The notes beneath the pieces are model-generated. The model was not told the DNA's origin, did no database searches, and saw only the letters and a program-made list of their open reading frames with translations. Shown here one piece after another: positions 48,753 through 57,600 of a stretch of DNA of 64,000 nucleotides (within the stretch, counting starts at the first letter, position 1; every line of letters starts with the position of its first letter). Made by a program: the position numbers and the translations under genes. The stretch comes from an uncultured Roseibium sp. (GTDB lineage Bacteria; Pseudomonadota; Alphaproteobacteria; Rhizobiales; Stappiaceae). The DNA is taken from NCBI RefSeq assembly GCF_947494555.1, contig NZ_CANLVF010000009.1, forward strand, positions 62,001-126,000, in the 5' to 3' direction.

Positions 48753-50078
48753 ATGCCAATTAATATCACCATGCCGGCCCTTTCCCCGACGATGGAAGAG
48801 GGCAACCTGGCCAAATGGCTGGTCAAGGAAGGCGATCAGGTTTCCGCAGGCGATGTGATCGCCGAGATCGAAACCGACAAGGCCACGATGGAAGTTGAGG
48901 CCGTCGACGAGGGCACTGTCGGCAAGATCGTCGTCCCAGCCGGCAGCGAAGGCGTCAAAGTCAACGCACTGATAGCGGTACTGCTTGAAGACGGTGAAGA
49001 CGCAGGTTCCATTGATACGGCTGCAGCTGCAGCTGCAGCTCCTGCGCCGGCAGCTGCCGAAGCAGCGGCTCCGGCCACCGCAGCAGCTGCCCCTGCGGCT
49101 GCTGCACCGGCTGGTCCGGCACCGGTCGCTGCCGATGGCGCCCGTATCTTTGCTTCTCCGCTTGCAAGACGGCTTGCCAAGTTGAACAGCCTGGATCTGT
49201 CCGCACTGAGCGGTACCGGGCCACACGGCAGGATCGTCAAGCGGGACATCGAAGCGGCCCTCGCGGCAGGGACAGGCAAAGCTGCACCGGCAGCGGAAGC
49301 GCCGAAGGCAGCTGCCGCTCCAACGCCTGCGGCAGGTCCTTCGGCAGAACAGGTTCTGAAGCTCTTCGACGAAGACAGCTATGAACTTGTCCCGCATGAC
49401 GGCATGCGCAAGACCATTGCCAAACGCCTGACAGAGTCCAAGCAGACCATTCCGCATTTCTATGTATCCGTGGATGTCGAACTGGACGGGCTGCTCGCGC
49501 TCAGGGCGCAACTCAACGGGGCAGCGGCAACCGACAAGGATGGTAAGCCGGCTTACAAGCTCTCCGTAAACGACATGACCATCAAGGCGCTGGCATTGGC
49601 GCTTCGTGATGTTCCGGATGCAAACGTGTCCTGGACCGACGAAAACATGGTCATGCACAAACATGCCGATGTGGGCGTTGCGGTCTCAATCCCTGGCGGC
49701 CTTATCACGCCGATCATCCGCCGCGCGGAAGAAAAGCCACTCTCCGTCATCTCAAACGAGATGAAAGACCTCGGCAAGCGGGCCAAGGAACGCAAGTTGA
49801 AGCCGGAAGAGTACCAGGGTGGTACGACGGCGGTTTCCAACATGGGCATGATGGGCGTCAAGGACTTCTGTGCTGTCGTCAATCCGCCGCATGCGACGAT
49901 CCTCGCAGTCGGTGCCGGCGAAAAGCGTCCCGTTGTCAAAAACGATGCGCTTGCGGTCGCGACGGTCATGACGGTCACGCTCTCCACTGACCATCGTTGT
50001 GTCGACGGTGCGCTTGGGGCGGAACTGCTCGCCGCTTTCAAAGGCTATATCGAAAATCCGATGAGCATGCTGGTCTGA
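48753..50078 (+). CDS. pdhC: Pyruvate dehydrogenase E2, dihydrolipoamide acetyltransferase
   Basis: A 441-aa core enzyme transferring acetyl groups to CoA. Domains in order: one lipoyl domain (1-78, Lys in ETDKATMEVEAVDEG), an Ala-rich linker encoded by GCAGCT-type repeats, the peripheral-subunit-binding domain (FASPLARRLAKLNSLDL, about 131-168), a second linker, and the acetyltransferase with the catalytic DHRCVDGALG near the C-terminus. It follows pdhB by 16 bases. Confidence 0.97.
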   Translation: MPINITMPALSPTMEEGNLAKWLVKEGDQVSAGDVIAEIETDKATMEVEAVDEGTVGKIVVPAGSEGVKVNALIAVLLEDGEDAGSIDTAAAAAAAPAPAAAEAAAPATAAAAPAAAAPAGPAPVAADGARIFASPLARRLAKLNSLDLSALSGTGPHGRIVKRDIEAALAAGTGKAAPAAEAPKAAAAPTPAAGPSAEQVLKLFDEDSYELVPHDGMRKTIAKRLTESKQTIPHFYVSVDVELDGLLALRAQLNGAAATDKDGKPAYKLSVNDMTIKALALALRDVPDANVSWTDENMVMHKHADVGVAVSIPGGLITPIIRRAEEKPLSVISNEMKDLGKRAKERKLKPEEYQGGTTAVSNMGMMGVKDFCAVVNPPHATILAVGAGEKRPVVKNDALAVATVMTVTLSTDHRCVDGALGAELLAAFKGYIENPMSMLV

Positions 50079-50150
50079 TGCATGCTTTCCGGCGCGACGG
50101 CGACGTCGCGCCGTTTTCGAACGATGACTTCTTTCGCCGGGGAAAACACC

Positions 50151-51593
50151 ATGGCTGATACCAACTACGACGTGATCATTATCGGCTCGGGGCCGGGTGG
50201 CTACGTGACCGCAATCCGCTCCGCTCAACTCGGATTTAAGACAGCGATAGTCGAACGCGAACACATGGGTGGCATTTGTCTCAACTGGGGCTGTATCCCG
50301 ACCAAGGCACTGCTTCGCTCTGCTGAAATTTACCACTATATGCAACACGCCAACGACTACGGCCTTTCCGCAGACAATGTCTCCTTTGACCCAGCGGCAG
50401 TGGTCAAGCGGTCACGGGGTGTTTCCGGCCAGCTTACCGGCGGTGTCGGCTTCTTGATGAAAAAGAACAAGGTCGACATTGTCTGGGGTGAGGGGAAGGT
50501 CACCAAGGTTGGTGAGGTCACGGTTTCCAAGACCTCCAAGAAGGCCATGGAACCGCAGCATCCTGCGCCCAAAGGCACGAAGGGTGAGGGTGTCTACAAG
50601 GCCAAGCACATTATCGTTGCAACCGGCGCGCGCCCGCGCGTGCTTCCAGGTATAGAGCCGGACGGCAAGGATATCTGGACCTATTTCGAGGCGATGGTTC
50701 CGCCGTCCATGCCCAAGTCTCTCATTGTCATGGGCTCCGGCGCGATCGGTATCGAGTTCGCCTCGTTCTACAAAACCATGGGTGCCGACGTCACGGTCAT
50801 CGAAATGATGCCGACCATCATGCCGGTGGAAGATCCGGAAATTTCGGGTCTTGCCAAGAAAAAGATGGAAAAGCAGGGCATCAAGTTTTTGCTGGAAGCC
50901 AAGGTTTCGCAGGTCAAAAAAGGCGCGAAGGGCGTTACCGCAACGGTTGAGACCAAGGACGGCAAGAAGCAGGATCTTACTGCGGAAAAGCTTATTTCCG
51001 CCGTGGGTGTGGTCGGCAACATCGAAAATCTCGGCCTCGAGGAACTCGGCGTCAAGACCGATCGCGGCTGCGTTGTCATCGATGGTTACGGTCGCACGAG
51101 TGTTCCCGGTATTTACGCCATTGGTGATGTCGCCGGACCTCCGATGCTGGCGCACAAGGCCGAGCATGAAGGCGTCATCTGCGTTGAAAAAATCGCAGGC
51201 AAAGATGTTCATGCAATGGACAAGTCCATGATCCCCGGCTGCACCTATTGTCACCCGCAGGTCGCCTCTGTCGGTCTTACCGAGCCGAAAGCCAAGGAAG
51301 CAGGCTACGATATCAAGGTCGGCCGCTTTCCTTTCATCGGCAATGGCAAGGCGATTGCGCTCGGCGAGCCGGACGGTCTGATCAAGACGATCTTTGATGC
51401 GAAGACCGGCCAGCTTTTGGGGGCACACATGGTTGGCGCTGAGGTGACGGAACTCATCCAGGGCTATGTCGTTGCGATGAACCTCGAGACAACGGAAGAG
51501 GACCTGATGCATACGGTCTTCCCGCATCCGACACTTTCGGAAATGATGAAGGAGTCGGTGCTCGACGCTTACGGACGAGTTCTCAACATGTAG
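50151..51593 (+). CDS. lpd: Dihydrolipoyl dehydrogenase (E3)
   Basis: A 480-aa FAD enzyme reoxidising dihydrolipoamide. The N-terminal FAD motif is IIGSGPGGYV; the redox disulfide is in GGICLNWGCIPTKALLRS; the NAD motif is MGSGAIGIEFAS; the C-terminal HPTLSEMMKE carries the active-site His. I start at ATG 50151; an open frame 23 codons longer overlaps non-conserved sequence. It closes the pdh operon. Confidence 0.97.
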   Translation: MADTNYDVIIIGSGPGGYVTAIRSAQLGFKTAIVEREHMGGICLNWGCIPTKALLRSAEIYHYMQHANDYGLSADNVSFDPAAVVKRSRGVSGQLTGGVGFLMKKNKVDIVWGEGKVTKVGEVTVSKTSKKAMEPQHPAPKGTKGEGVYKAKHIIVATGARPRVLPGIEPDGKDIWTYFEAMVPPSMPKSLIVMGSGAIGIEFASFYKTMGADVTVIEMMPTIMPVEDPEISGLAKKKMEKQGIKFLLEAKVSQVKKGAKGVTATVETKDGKKQDLTAEKLISAVGVVGNIENLGLEELGVKTDRGCVVIDGYGRTSVPGIYAIGDVAGPPMLAHKAEHEGVICVEKIAGKDVHAMDKSMIPGCTYCHPQVASVGLTEPKAKEAGYDIKVGRFPFIGNGKAIALGEPDGLIKTIFDAKTGQLLGAHMVGAEVTELIQGYVVAMNLETTEEDLMHTVFPHPTLSEMMKESVLDAYGRVLNM

Positions 51594-51655
51594 CGCGATA
51601 TGCGGGCTGCGGTGATCAAAAAGGTCTTGAAGCCTGACCGGATCGGGAACAAGCG

Positions 51656-52120
51656 ATGCTGAGCTATCTTGCGGACGGGCTAAGGTTTCTGAGTTTCGAG
51701 GGAAGCTGGTCGCTGAAGCCGCACGAGGCTCTGACCCTGAACGCGGCACTTGAATGGCTAGCGGGCGATCTTGAGAGTGTCGCCCGCGCACAGCTCGCCC
51801 AGCGCTATTTTGTCGAGCGGATGTCGAACGGTCGAATCCCGTGTTTCCGCTACTACCGGATGGACCCCGGTTTGAAGTTCGCCGGACCGCTGGGGTCCGG
51901 AGACCATTTTATCAATGTCGTCCAAAAGGTCGAACGCCGTAATCTCACCGCAAAGTGCGTCTTGCACGATGGCGTCGTGTTCGGGTTGGAATTTCCAAAG
52001 CCTGGGAACTTTTTCAAGAATGCCGACATTGAGGTGGTCTCAGTGAGTTGTGATGAAACTGCCTTCAGTTACACTGATGCTCTGGACCGTGCGGAACACG
52101 GCATCGACAGGAGTGACTAA
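51656..52120 (+). CDS. Hypothetical protein, 154 aa
   Basis: A soluble 154-aa protein with no signal or membrane segment and no family I recognise. The central GRIPCFRYYRMDPGL segment and RRNLTAKCVLHDGVVFGLEF are notable. Codon use is ordinary for the window and the gene lies 62 bases after lpd on the same strand, with the GlsB-like pair following. Confidence 0.6.
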   Translation: MLSYLADGLRFLSFEGSWSLKPHEALTLNAALEWLAGDLESVARAQLAQRYFVERMSNGRIPCFRYYRMDPGLKFAGPLGSGDHFINVVQKVERRNLTAKCVLHDGVVFGLEFPKPGNFFKNADIEVVSVSCDETAFSYTDALDRAEHGIDRSD

Positions 52121-52137
52121 ACGAGAGGGGAAGTCTG

Positions 52138-52386
52138 ATGGATGCAAAATCAATTCTGATCTGGGTTGCCATCGGGATCATTGCAGGCTGGCTTGCAAGT
52201 GTCGTTGTCGGAGGCGGCGGTATCATTCGGTACCTGCTCACAGGCGTTCTCGGTGCTTTCGTCGGTGGGTTTATTTTCAAGTTCGCAGGCATCAACATCA
52301 ATCTCGGCAACGCGTATGTAAATGAAATCGTCGTCGCTGCTGTCGGGGCGATCGTTGTCGTGCTGGTGGCGCGCCTTCTAGCCTGA
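52138..52386 (+). CDS. GlsB/YeaQ/YmgE-family stress membrane protein
   Basis: An 82-aa protein with three hydrophobic segments and the family pattern GIIAGWLASVVVGGGG near the N-terminus. These transglycosylase-associated small membrane proteins often respond to stress; their biochemical role is unclear. A related gene follows 55 bases downstream, making a tandem pair. Confidence 0.85.
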   Translation: MDAKSILIWVAIGIIAGWLASVVVGGGGIIRYLLTGVLGAFVGGFIFKFAGININLGNAYVNEIVVAAVGAIVVVLVARLLA

Positions 52387-52441
52387 TTGAAACGTCGCGC
52401 GCGATGGCGTTCTGGGTTCACAAAACTGAAGAGGACACGGT

Positions 52442-52681
52442 ATGGGGCTGATAGTTTCCGCAATTATAGGTTTGATCGCGGGCGCAGTTGCTCACCGTGT
52501 CCTGAACAGCCGAGGTGGTTTCCTCGGCAGCCTGGTTGTCGGTTTGATCGGCGCGCTGCTGGGGGGAGAACTCGCGTCGATCCTCAATCTGAACCTCGCC
52601 GGCGGGGTCGTTGACCGCCTGATTGTCGCGACTGTCGGTGCGATCTTGTTTTTGTTCACATGGAAGAAGGTCTTCAAATGA
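52442..52681 (+). CDS. Second GlsB/YeaQ-like membrane protein
   Basis: A 79-aa protein with the same layout as its neighbour (GLIAGAVAHRVLNSRGGFLG and a glycine-rich helix). The sequences are diverged, so the duplication is old. It is the second of three small membrane-protein genes in a row. Confidence 0.82.
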   Translation: MGLIVSAIIGLIAGAVAHRVLNSRGGFLGSLVVGLIGALLGGELASILNLNLAGGVVDRLIVATVGAILFLFTWKKVFK

Positions 52682-52719
52682 CCTCCGTGAAAAATTCGGT
52701 AGATCAGGGATCCTTTTGA

Positions 52720-52950
52720 ATGGATATGCAATCGATTGAGGTCGCTATCTATCTAATTCTAATTCTTTATGGAGCCGTTTTTCGTGACACGATTATCCAT
52801 CGACGTTTGTCATGGGTGTATGCGCTGCTGATTGGTTTAGGTGCTCTGACACTGGGTGTCAGAACATCGTTTGTGATCTTCTTTGTTTTGGTACCATTGC
52901 TGGCGGCTTGGCGCGTTCTTCATACGAGACTCCAGAACAGGATGGCCTAA
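52720..52950 (+). CDS. Small membrane protein, 76 aa
   Basis: A 76-aa protein with two or three hydrophobic segments and a basic C-terminus. No family recognised. It lies 38 bases after the second GlsB-like gene and 18 bases before the fusion gene, all on the same strand. Codon use is slightly more AT-rich than its neighbours. Confidence 0.5.
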   Translation: MDMQSIEVAIYLILILYGAVFRDTIIHRRLSWVYALLIGLGALTLGVRTSFVIFFVLVPLLAAWRVLHTRLQNRMA

Positions 52951-52968
52951 GACGGAGTGAGACCACGC

Positions 52969-53769
52969 ATGAAAAAACTGCGAGATACGGTGGCAGCGGT
53001 CAACCGACTTGCGACTTACGGAACATTAGCTCCTGGGCGGGCCAATCATACACAACTTGCCGATCTTGTTGGTCGATGGAGTGAAGGCACCGTGCGCGGA
53101 CGGCTTGTGCAGTCCGGTTGGGGTGCTGCGCTCGGTTTTCCCGGACTTGTTCTCGATCAGGAAGGACAGAACGTGGAGGTCTTTCTGTTTGAGTCGCCTG
53201 ACCTCCCTGATCACTGGGATCGTCTGGACGCCTTCGAAGGGGAAGGTTATCGGCGGGTCGAAACACACGTTTATACCGACGAAGGCGGTGTTTCCGCCTT
53301 CATCTATGTTGTGGCGGAACAGCAGAGTGAAGCCGGCGCGGATCGACTGCGTGGCGGCATAGGTGCATTTCCTTTGAGAACGACCGACAAACTTCGATAC
53401 GCGGATACCGATCGGCAAGGGCACATCAACAACGCAGTGTTCAACACGTTTCTGGAAACAGGCAGGGTCGAACTGCTGTACGGCGACGAACTCATGCAGG
53501 AAGGCTTGGCATTTGTTATCGCAAGGCTCGAGCTTGATTTTCTCGCCGAAATCAACTGGCCCGGCACCGTTGAGATCGGTACGGCGGTGAAGGAGATCGG
53601 ACGCAGTTCCTTCAAGCTTTTTCAGCGCGTGTTCCAGGACGGAACCCCGGTCGCCGAGGCCGTCACGATTATCGTTCAGATGAACGAGGCAACCCGCAAA
53701 TCAACCCCACTTTCTGAAAACGCCCGCCAGAGGCTGGCGGAACTTGTGAGACCTGCGCTCAGCACATAG
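52969..53769 (+). CDS. Fusion of GGCT-like domain and 4HBT hotdog thioesterase
   Basis: A 266-aa two-domain protein. Residues 15-120 look like a gamma-glutamylcyclotransferase-like (AIG2) fold: YGTLAPG at 17-23 and DAFEGEGYRRV at 87-97, with E90 at the usual catalytic position. Residues 138-260 are a 4-hydroxybenzoyl-CoA-thioesterase-type hotdog: YADTDRQGHINNAVFNTFLE, with D148, G151, H152 and N155 matching the DxxGHxNN pattern. I start at ATG 52969, with GGAG upstream, rather than the GTG at 52957. The fusion is not one I know as a named family; the combined role is unknown. Confidence 0.75.
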   Translation: MKKLRDTVAAVNRLATYGTLAPGRANHTQLADLVGRWSEGTVRGRLVQSGWGAALGFPGLVLDQEGQNVEVFLFESPDLPDHWDRLDAFEGEGYRRVETHVYTDEGGVSAFIYVVAEQQSEAGADRLRGGIGAFPLRTTDKLRYADTDRQGHINNAVFNTFLETGRVELLYGDELMQEGLAFVIARLELDFLAEINWPGTVEIGTAVKEIGRSSFKLFQRVFQDGTPVAEAVTIIVQMNEATRKSTPLSENARQRLAELVRPALST

Positions 53770-53825
53770 CTGTCTCAGCTCCATTATATCTTGACGTTTC
53801 AGAGGAATAACGACACTTAAGGCCT

Positions 53826-54800
53826 ATGGTTACGATCGTCGACACGCTCAATCGCCCGAACGCAAAATCCGATGCACGTCCCCGGCATCCGGAGAAGGAA
53901 CATCGTCCGGACAATCCCATTCAGCGCAAGCCGAAATGGATCCGCGTCAAAGCGCCTACGTCGCCCGTTTATCGCGAAACTCAAAATGTCGTTCGCGAAA
54001 ACAACCTCGTCACCGTGTGTGAAGAAGCAGGTTGCCCCAATATCGGCGAATGCTGGTCAAAAAAACATGCCAGCTTCATGATCCTCGGCGATACCTGTAC
54101 GCGCGCGTGTGCGTTCTGCAATGTCAGGACAGGCATGCCGGGACCGGTCGACCAAAACGAACCGCAAGGTGTGGCCGACGCAGTCGCGACAATGGGGTTG
54201 CAGCACGTCGTCGTTACCTCCGTGGATCGGGACGACCTTGACGACGGCGGCGCGCAGCATTTTGCAGATGTGATCGAAGCAATCAGGAAAACGTCGCCCA
54301 GTACGACTGTTGAAGTCCTGACACCGGATTTTCTGCGCAAAGACGGTGCCCTGGAAACGGTGGTCGCGGCCAAGCCGGACGTCTTCAACCACAATCTTGA
54401 GACTGTTCCGTCGAAGTATCTGACAGTCAGGCCGGGTGCGCGCTATTTCCACTCCATTCGCCTTCTCCAGAAGGTGAAGGAACTTGATCCGGAAATGTTC
54501 ACGAAATCCGGTATCATGGTCGGACTCGGCGAAATCCGGAACGAGGTGTTGCAGCTAATGGACGACTTGCGTGCCGCTGATGTGGACTTCCTTACGATCG
54601 GCCAGTATTTGCAGCCCTCCAAGAAGCACCACCCGGTGATGTCGTTTGTCACACCTGAGGAATTCAAGGGATACGAGCGGATAGCCTATGCCAAGGGCTT
54701 CCTCAAAGTCTCTGCCAGCCCGCTTACACGCTCGTCTCATCATGCCGGCGAGGATTTCGCTGAACTGCGGGCAGCTCGAAAAGCAAAACTCGGCCACTAG
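53826..54800 (+). CDS. lipA: Lipoyl synthase
   Basis: A 324-aa radical-SAM enzyme inserting sulfur into octanoyl groups to make lipoyl cofactor. Radical SAM Cys are in CTRACAFCNV; the auxiliary cluster Cys are in CEEAGCPNIGECW (CX4CX5C), and the conserved serine of the C-terminal RSS motif is in TRSSHHAGEDF. It lies downstream of the pdh operon, whose E2 and E1-beta need lipoyl groups. The following RatA-like gene begins 31 bases later. Confidence 0.97.
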   Translation: MVTIVDTLNRPNAKSDARPRHPEKEHRPDNPIQRKPKWIRVKAPTSPVYRETQNVVRENNLVTVCEEAGCPNIGECWSKKHASFMILGDTCTRACAFCNVRTGMPGPVDQNEPQGVADAVATMGLQHVVVTSVDRDDLDDGGAQHFADVIEAIRKTSPSTTVEVLTPDFLRKDGALETVVAAKPDVFNHNLETVPSKYLTVRPGARYFHSIRLLQKVKELDPEMFTKSGIMVGLGEIRNEVLQLMDDLRAADVDFLTIGQYLQPSKKHHPVMSFVTPEEFKGYERIAYAKGFLKVSASPLTRSSHHAGEDFAELRAARKAKLGH

Positions 54801-54831
54801 GTCCGGCAGCGAACGGGATCTGACAAACTGC

Positions 54832-55284
54832 ATGCCCAGTTTTTCTTCCAATCACAAGGTCAATCACAAGGCGGAGGACATGTTCCGCCTTGTCGCCGAT
54901 ATCGAGCAATATCCAAAATTCGTTCCGCTGTGTCAGGGGCTACATGTGCGTGGCCGCAAGGAACTCGACGATGGCCGCACGGTTCTCGTTGCGGATATGA
55001 CGGTCGCCTACAAACTCTTCAAGGAGACCTTTACCAGCCGTGTCGAGTTATGCCCAAAGACGCGCACCATTCTTGTTGAATATCTGGACGGGCCGTTCAA
55101 GCACCTGGAAAACAAATGGACATTCGAGGATGCGGAAGAAGCAAGCTGCAACGTCGGCTTCTTCATCTCCTATGAATTCAAGAGCAGGACTCTCGGCTCG
55201 CTCATGGGCGTGATGTTTGACAAGGCATTCAGGAAGTTTTCAAGCGCTTTTGAAGCGCGCGCAGATGAAGTCTACGGGGCTTGA
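54832..55284 (+). CDS. RatA/COQ10-family SRPBCC protein
   Basis: A 150-aa START-like (SRPBCC) protein of the COQ10/RatA group, which in bacteria and mitochondria supports ubiquinone function. The N-terminal MFRLVADIEQYPKFVPLC is diagnostic, with the later DGPFKHLENKW segment. I start at ATG 54832; an open frame earlier overlaps lipA. The Escherichia coli toxin name RatA does not imply a toxin here. Confidence 0.9.
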   Translation: MPSFSSNHKVNHKAEDMFRLVADIEQYPKFVPLCQGLHVRGRKELDDGRTVLVADMTVAYKLFKETFTSRVELCPKTRTILVEYLDGPFKHLENKWTFEDAEEASCNVGFFISYEFKSRTLGSLMGVMFDKAFRKFSSAFEARADEVYGA

Positions 55285-55305
55285 ACAGCCGACGTCGAAA
55301 ACGGG

Positions 55306-55740
55306 TTACTTGTACTCTTTGAAGGCGTCGCGAATGGTTTGAAGGCGGCTGGATCTCATGTCGAGTGGCTTGTTCGCCGCTCTGATTTTCGCCACATCAC
55401 GCTTCGACAGCCCAAGATCTTCCAAAGTCGCGAACGCGCTGTTGTCCTTGCAGACAATCCTGCGGACAGTTCCGGTGTTTTCTTCCAGGATGAGGGTTCG
55501 ACCTGCGGCATTTTGCTGCTCAGTCCAAATGACCGTCGTCGATGAGACCCAAAAACTGCGGTTGCAGTAGTTTGCACGGTGATAGCCGGACTTGGGCTTG
55601 GAGAGAATCTCGTGGAACCCGGTGAACTTGCCATTGGAATGCTGCGACCGGATGTAGAAATCGCTTTTGGCGAACGCTGTCCCGGTCAGACCGGCACAGG
55701 TCATAAGCGTCAGTGCAATGCATGCCAGCGAGCGTTTCAT
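55306..55740 (-). CDS. Secreted hypothetical protein, paralog C of a tandem triplet
   Basis: A 144-aa protein with a signal peptide (about 1-24, ending GTAFA). It is the most diverged of three neighbouring paralogs: it keeps the FYIRSQHSNGKF...FHEIL start, YCNRSFWVSSTTVIWT, the IVCK cysteine and the ATLEDLGLS and LQTIRDAFK segments. Two conserved Cys suggest a periplasmic disulfide. No known family. Confidence 0.7.
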   Translation of the reverse strand: MKRSLACIALTLMTCAGLTGTAFAKSDFYIRSQHSNGKFTGFHEILSKPKSGYHRANYCNRSFWVSSTTVIWTEQQNAAGRTLILEENTGTVRRIVCKDNSAFATLEDLGLSKRDVAKIRAANKPLDMRSSRLQTIRDAFKEYK

Positions 55741-55837
55741 GCTTGAGTTCCTCTAACGAGCCCAGCTTAACCCCAATGGCATAAAGAATACGTTACTTAG
55801 CTTACCCTTTCGTTACCCGGCTCAGGACATTTTGATT

Positions 55838-56314
55838 TCATTGGTCATGAAACGACTGGGCGGCCTTGTCTTTACCGTTTGCATTGAAGGCGTCGCGGAT
55901 CGCGGCAAAGCGGTTGATCTTGTCGATCGTCAGGCCGTCATTTTGTATGATGACCCGTGGATCTTCGGTAACTCCAAGGCCCTTCAGAGTGACCTGTTCG
56001 GCTGGGCGCTCACATATTGGCCGCCAGCCTTTGCCCCAGTTGAATTCGACACGAACAGCATAGTTTCGTTCCACTTCCAGTTGCGTCCACGCAATGGTTG
56101 CATAACGAACCCAGTAGGACCGATTGCAATATTCGACTTCCACCAGGTCTTCGGCGCGTCTGTTGTAAATTCGGTGGGAGCCCCGAAAGTGACGGTTTTC
56201 GTCACGCGAGATTATGTAGGTGTCGCCGACGATCGGAATTTCCGATTGAGCGTTGGCCTGAGTTGCCGAAAGAACAAAAAATCCAAGTGTCAGCAATAAC
56301 TTATGGAACCACAT
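55838..56314 (-). CDS. Secreted hypothetical protein, paralog B of a tandem triplet
   Basis: A 158-aa protein with a signal peptide (about 1-22, ending ANA). The body reads TYIISRDENRHFRGSHRIY, YCNRSYWVRYATIAWTQLEV, GWRPICERP and VTLKGLGV, closely matching paralog A. Two conserved Cys are present (YC and IC). No family recognised. It lies between the other two copies on the same strand. Confidence 0.72.
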   Translation of the reverse strand: MWFHKLLLTLGFFVLSATQANAQSEIPIVGDTYIISRDENRHFRGSHRIYNRRAEDLVEVEYCNRSYWVRYATIAWTQLEVERNYAVRVEFNWGKGWRPICERPAEQVTLKGLGVTEDPRVIIQNDGLTIDKINRFAAIRDAFNANGKDKAAQSFHDQ

Positions 56315-56502
56315 AATCTGCCTTCTCCAACGCGAGCGACCTTCGCGTCTTGCTATGTCCAGCGATAACTCTTGGTTGTTGTTGATGAGAAGATATGTCT
56401 GCTTCTTGTAGAACTGATTGAAAGCGGGACGGGCGTTTTATTAAAAATTTAGGTTCCCTTATTGGGTGCGCGTCATAATTCTGCAATCGATCGGAAAATT
56501 CA

Positions 56503-56970
56503 TCACCTGCTGTGAAAACTTCCCTCCGGGTTTTCGGAATTTGCAGGTCGAAACATGGCGCCGAACGCAGCCAGACGGCTTGTGGCGGGCTTATCATTTT
56601 CCAGGTTCGCGAGATATTCTCTGGCGCTGACGAGGACACCCACGTCCTTGAGCGTGACCTCCTGTTCGGGATTGGCGCAAATGGGTCGCCATCCGCGTCC
56701 AAAATTGTATTCTACATGAACCACATTTCCGCGTTCGACTTCCAATTGAGTCCAGGCGACGGAACTGCTGCGCACGTAATATGCACTCGCGCAATAGTTC
56801 ACCTCATTCATGTCCGGAGCGAAGTCTTTGAACAGCTTGTGGCTTCCGACGAATTGACCGGCCGCATCCCTTGAAATCAGAAAATAGTCACCAGGTTGTG
56901 GAAGCGGGGAAGCAGACACGGAGGTGCTCAGGCAAAGGAAGGCGATCAGCGTCGCGAAGGATTTTTTCAT
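56503..56970 (-). CDS. Secreted hypothetical protein, paralog A of a tandem triplet
   Basis: A 155-aa protein with a signal peptide (about 1-21, ending VSA). The body reads YFLISRDAAGQFVGSHKLF, YCASAYYVRSSSVAWTQLEV, GWRPICANP and VTLKDVGV, so it is the close relative of paralog B. I start at ATG 56970; a TTG four codons earlier is less likely. It is the furthest upstream of the three and the gap after it (188 bases) has no clear terminator. Confidence 0.72.
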   Translation of the reverse strand: MKKSFATLIAFLCLSTSVSASPLPQPGDYFLISRDAAGQFVGSHKLFKDFAPDMNEVNYCASAYYVRSSSVAWTQLEVERGNVVHVEYNFGRGWRPICANPEQEVTLKDVGVLVSAREYLANLENDKPATSRLAAFGAMFRPANSENPEGSFHSR

Positions 56971-57060
56971 CTTGGAAAACAATCGACAGAAAGTTGGGAC
57001 CGGGATGAGGGGACTATAGGTCCGCTTATCTTGGAAACCCAGCAGGAACCTGTGTGATCC

Positions 57061-57600
57061 TTAACGATCCTTTTCAATTGTCAGTGCATTTAGAACAGAC
57101 GTCAAAGCTGTCTGGATCGTTTCCAGACGGATTGATTTTCTGCCCCTGTCTGCAAACCAGCAATGAAAATGCTGTGTCGGCTTGTTGGTTTCCGCGACGG
57201 CAATGTGGACTGTTCCAACGGGCTTGTCCTCAGAGCCGCCGCCAGGTCCTGCTATGCCTGTAACTGAAACGGCAATATCCGCATCCGAGCGCGTCAGGGC
57301 ACCCTCTGCCATGGCGACTGCGACATCCTTGCTGACGGCGCCAACACGGGAAATCAGGTCGGCAGGGACGCCGAGCAGCTCGGTCTTGGCTTCGTTTGAG
57401 TAAGTCACGAAACCTCGGTCAACAGCGGCTGAAGATCCGGCAATTTCGGTAAGCGCGCCAATGATCAGACCACCTGTACATGACTCTGCCGTTACGATCA
57501 TTTTGCCGTTTGATTTCAGTTCCTCCAGAACGCTGCTTACCAGCGGCGTCAGGTCTGCGAGATCGTTCAGTCTGGTTTCTGGCATTGCGGTTTCACTCAT
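57061..57600 (-). CDS. pncC: CinA C-terminal domain protein, nicotinamide-nucleotide amidohydrolase
   Basis: A 179-aa single-domain member of the CinA-C family, hydrolysing nicotinamide mononucleotide to nicotinate mononucleotide in pyridine-nucleotide recycling. TAESCTGGLI is the active-site segment, followed by VTGIAGPGGGSEDKPVGTV. The N-terminal MoCF domain of full-length CinA is absent. The start overlaps the ispDF stop by 8 bases, as in relatives. Confidence 0.92.
   Translation of the reverse strand: MSETAMPETRLNDLADLTPLVSSVLEELKSNGKMIVTAESCTGGLIIGALTEIAGSSAAVDRGFVTYSNEAKTELLGVPADLISRVGAVSKDVAVAMAEGALTRSDADIAVSVTGIAGPGGGSEDKPVGTVHIAVAETNKPTQHFHCWFADRGRKSIRLETIQTALTSVLNALTIEKDR

Noticed and set aside
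50412..51791. 459-codon minus-strand open frame opposite lpd
   Set aside because: A shadow of lpd; low-complexity composition and no ribosome site or motif.
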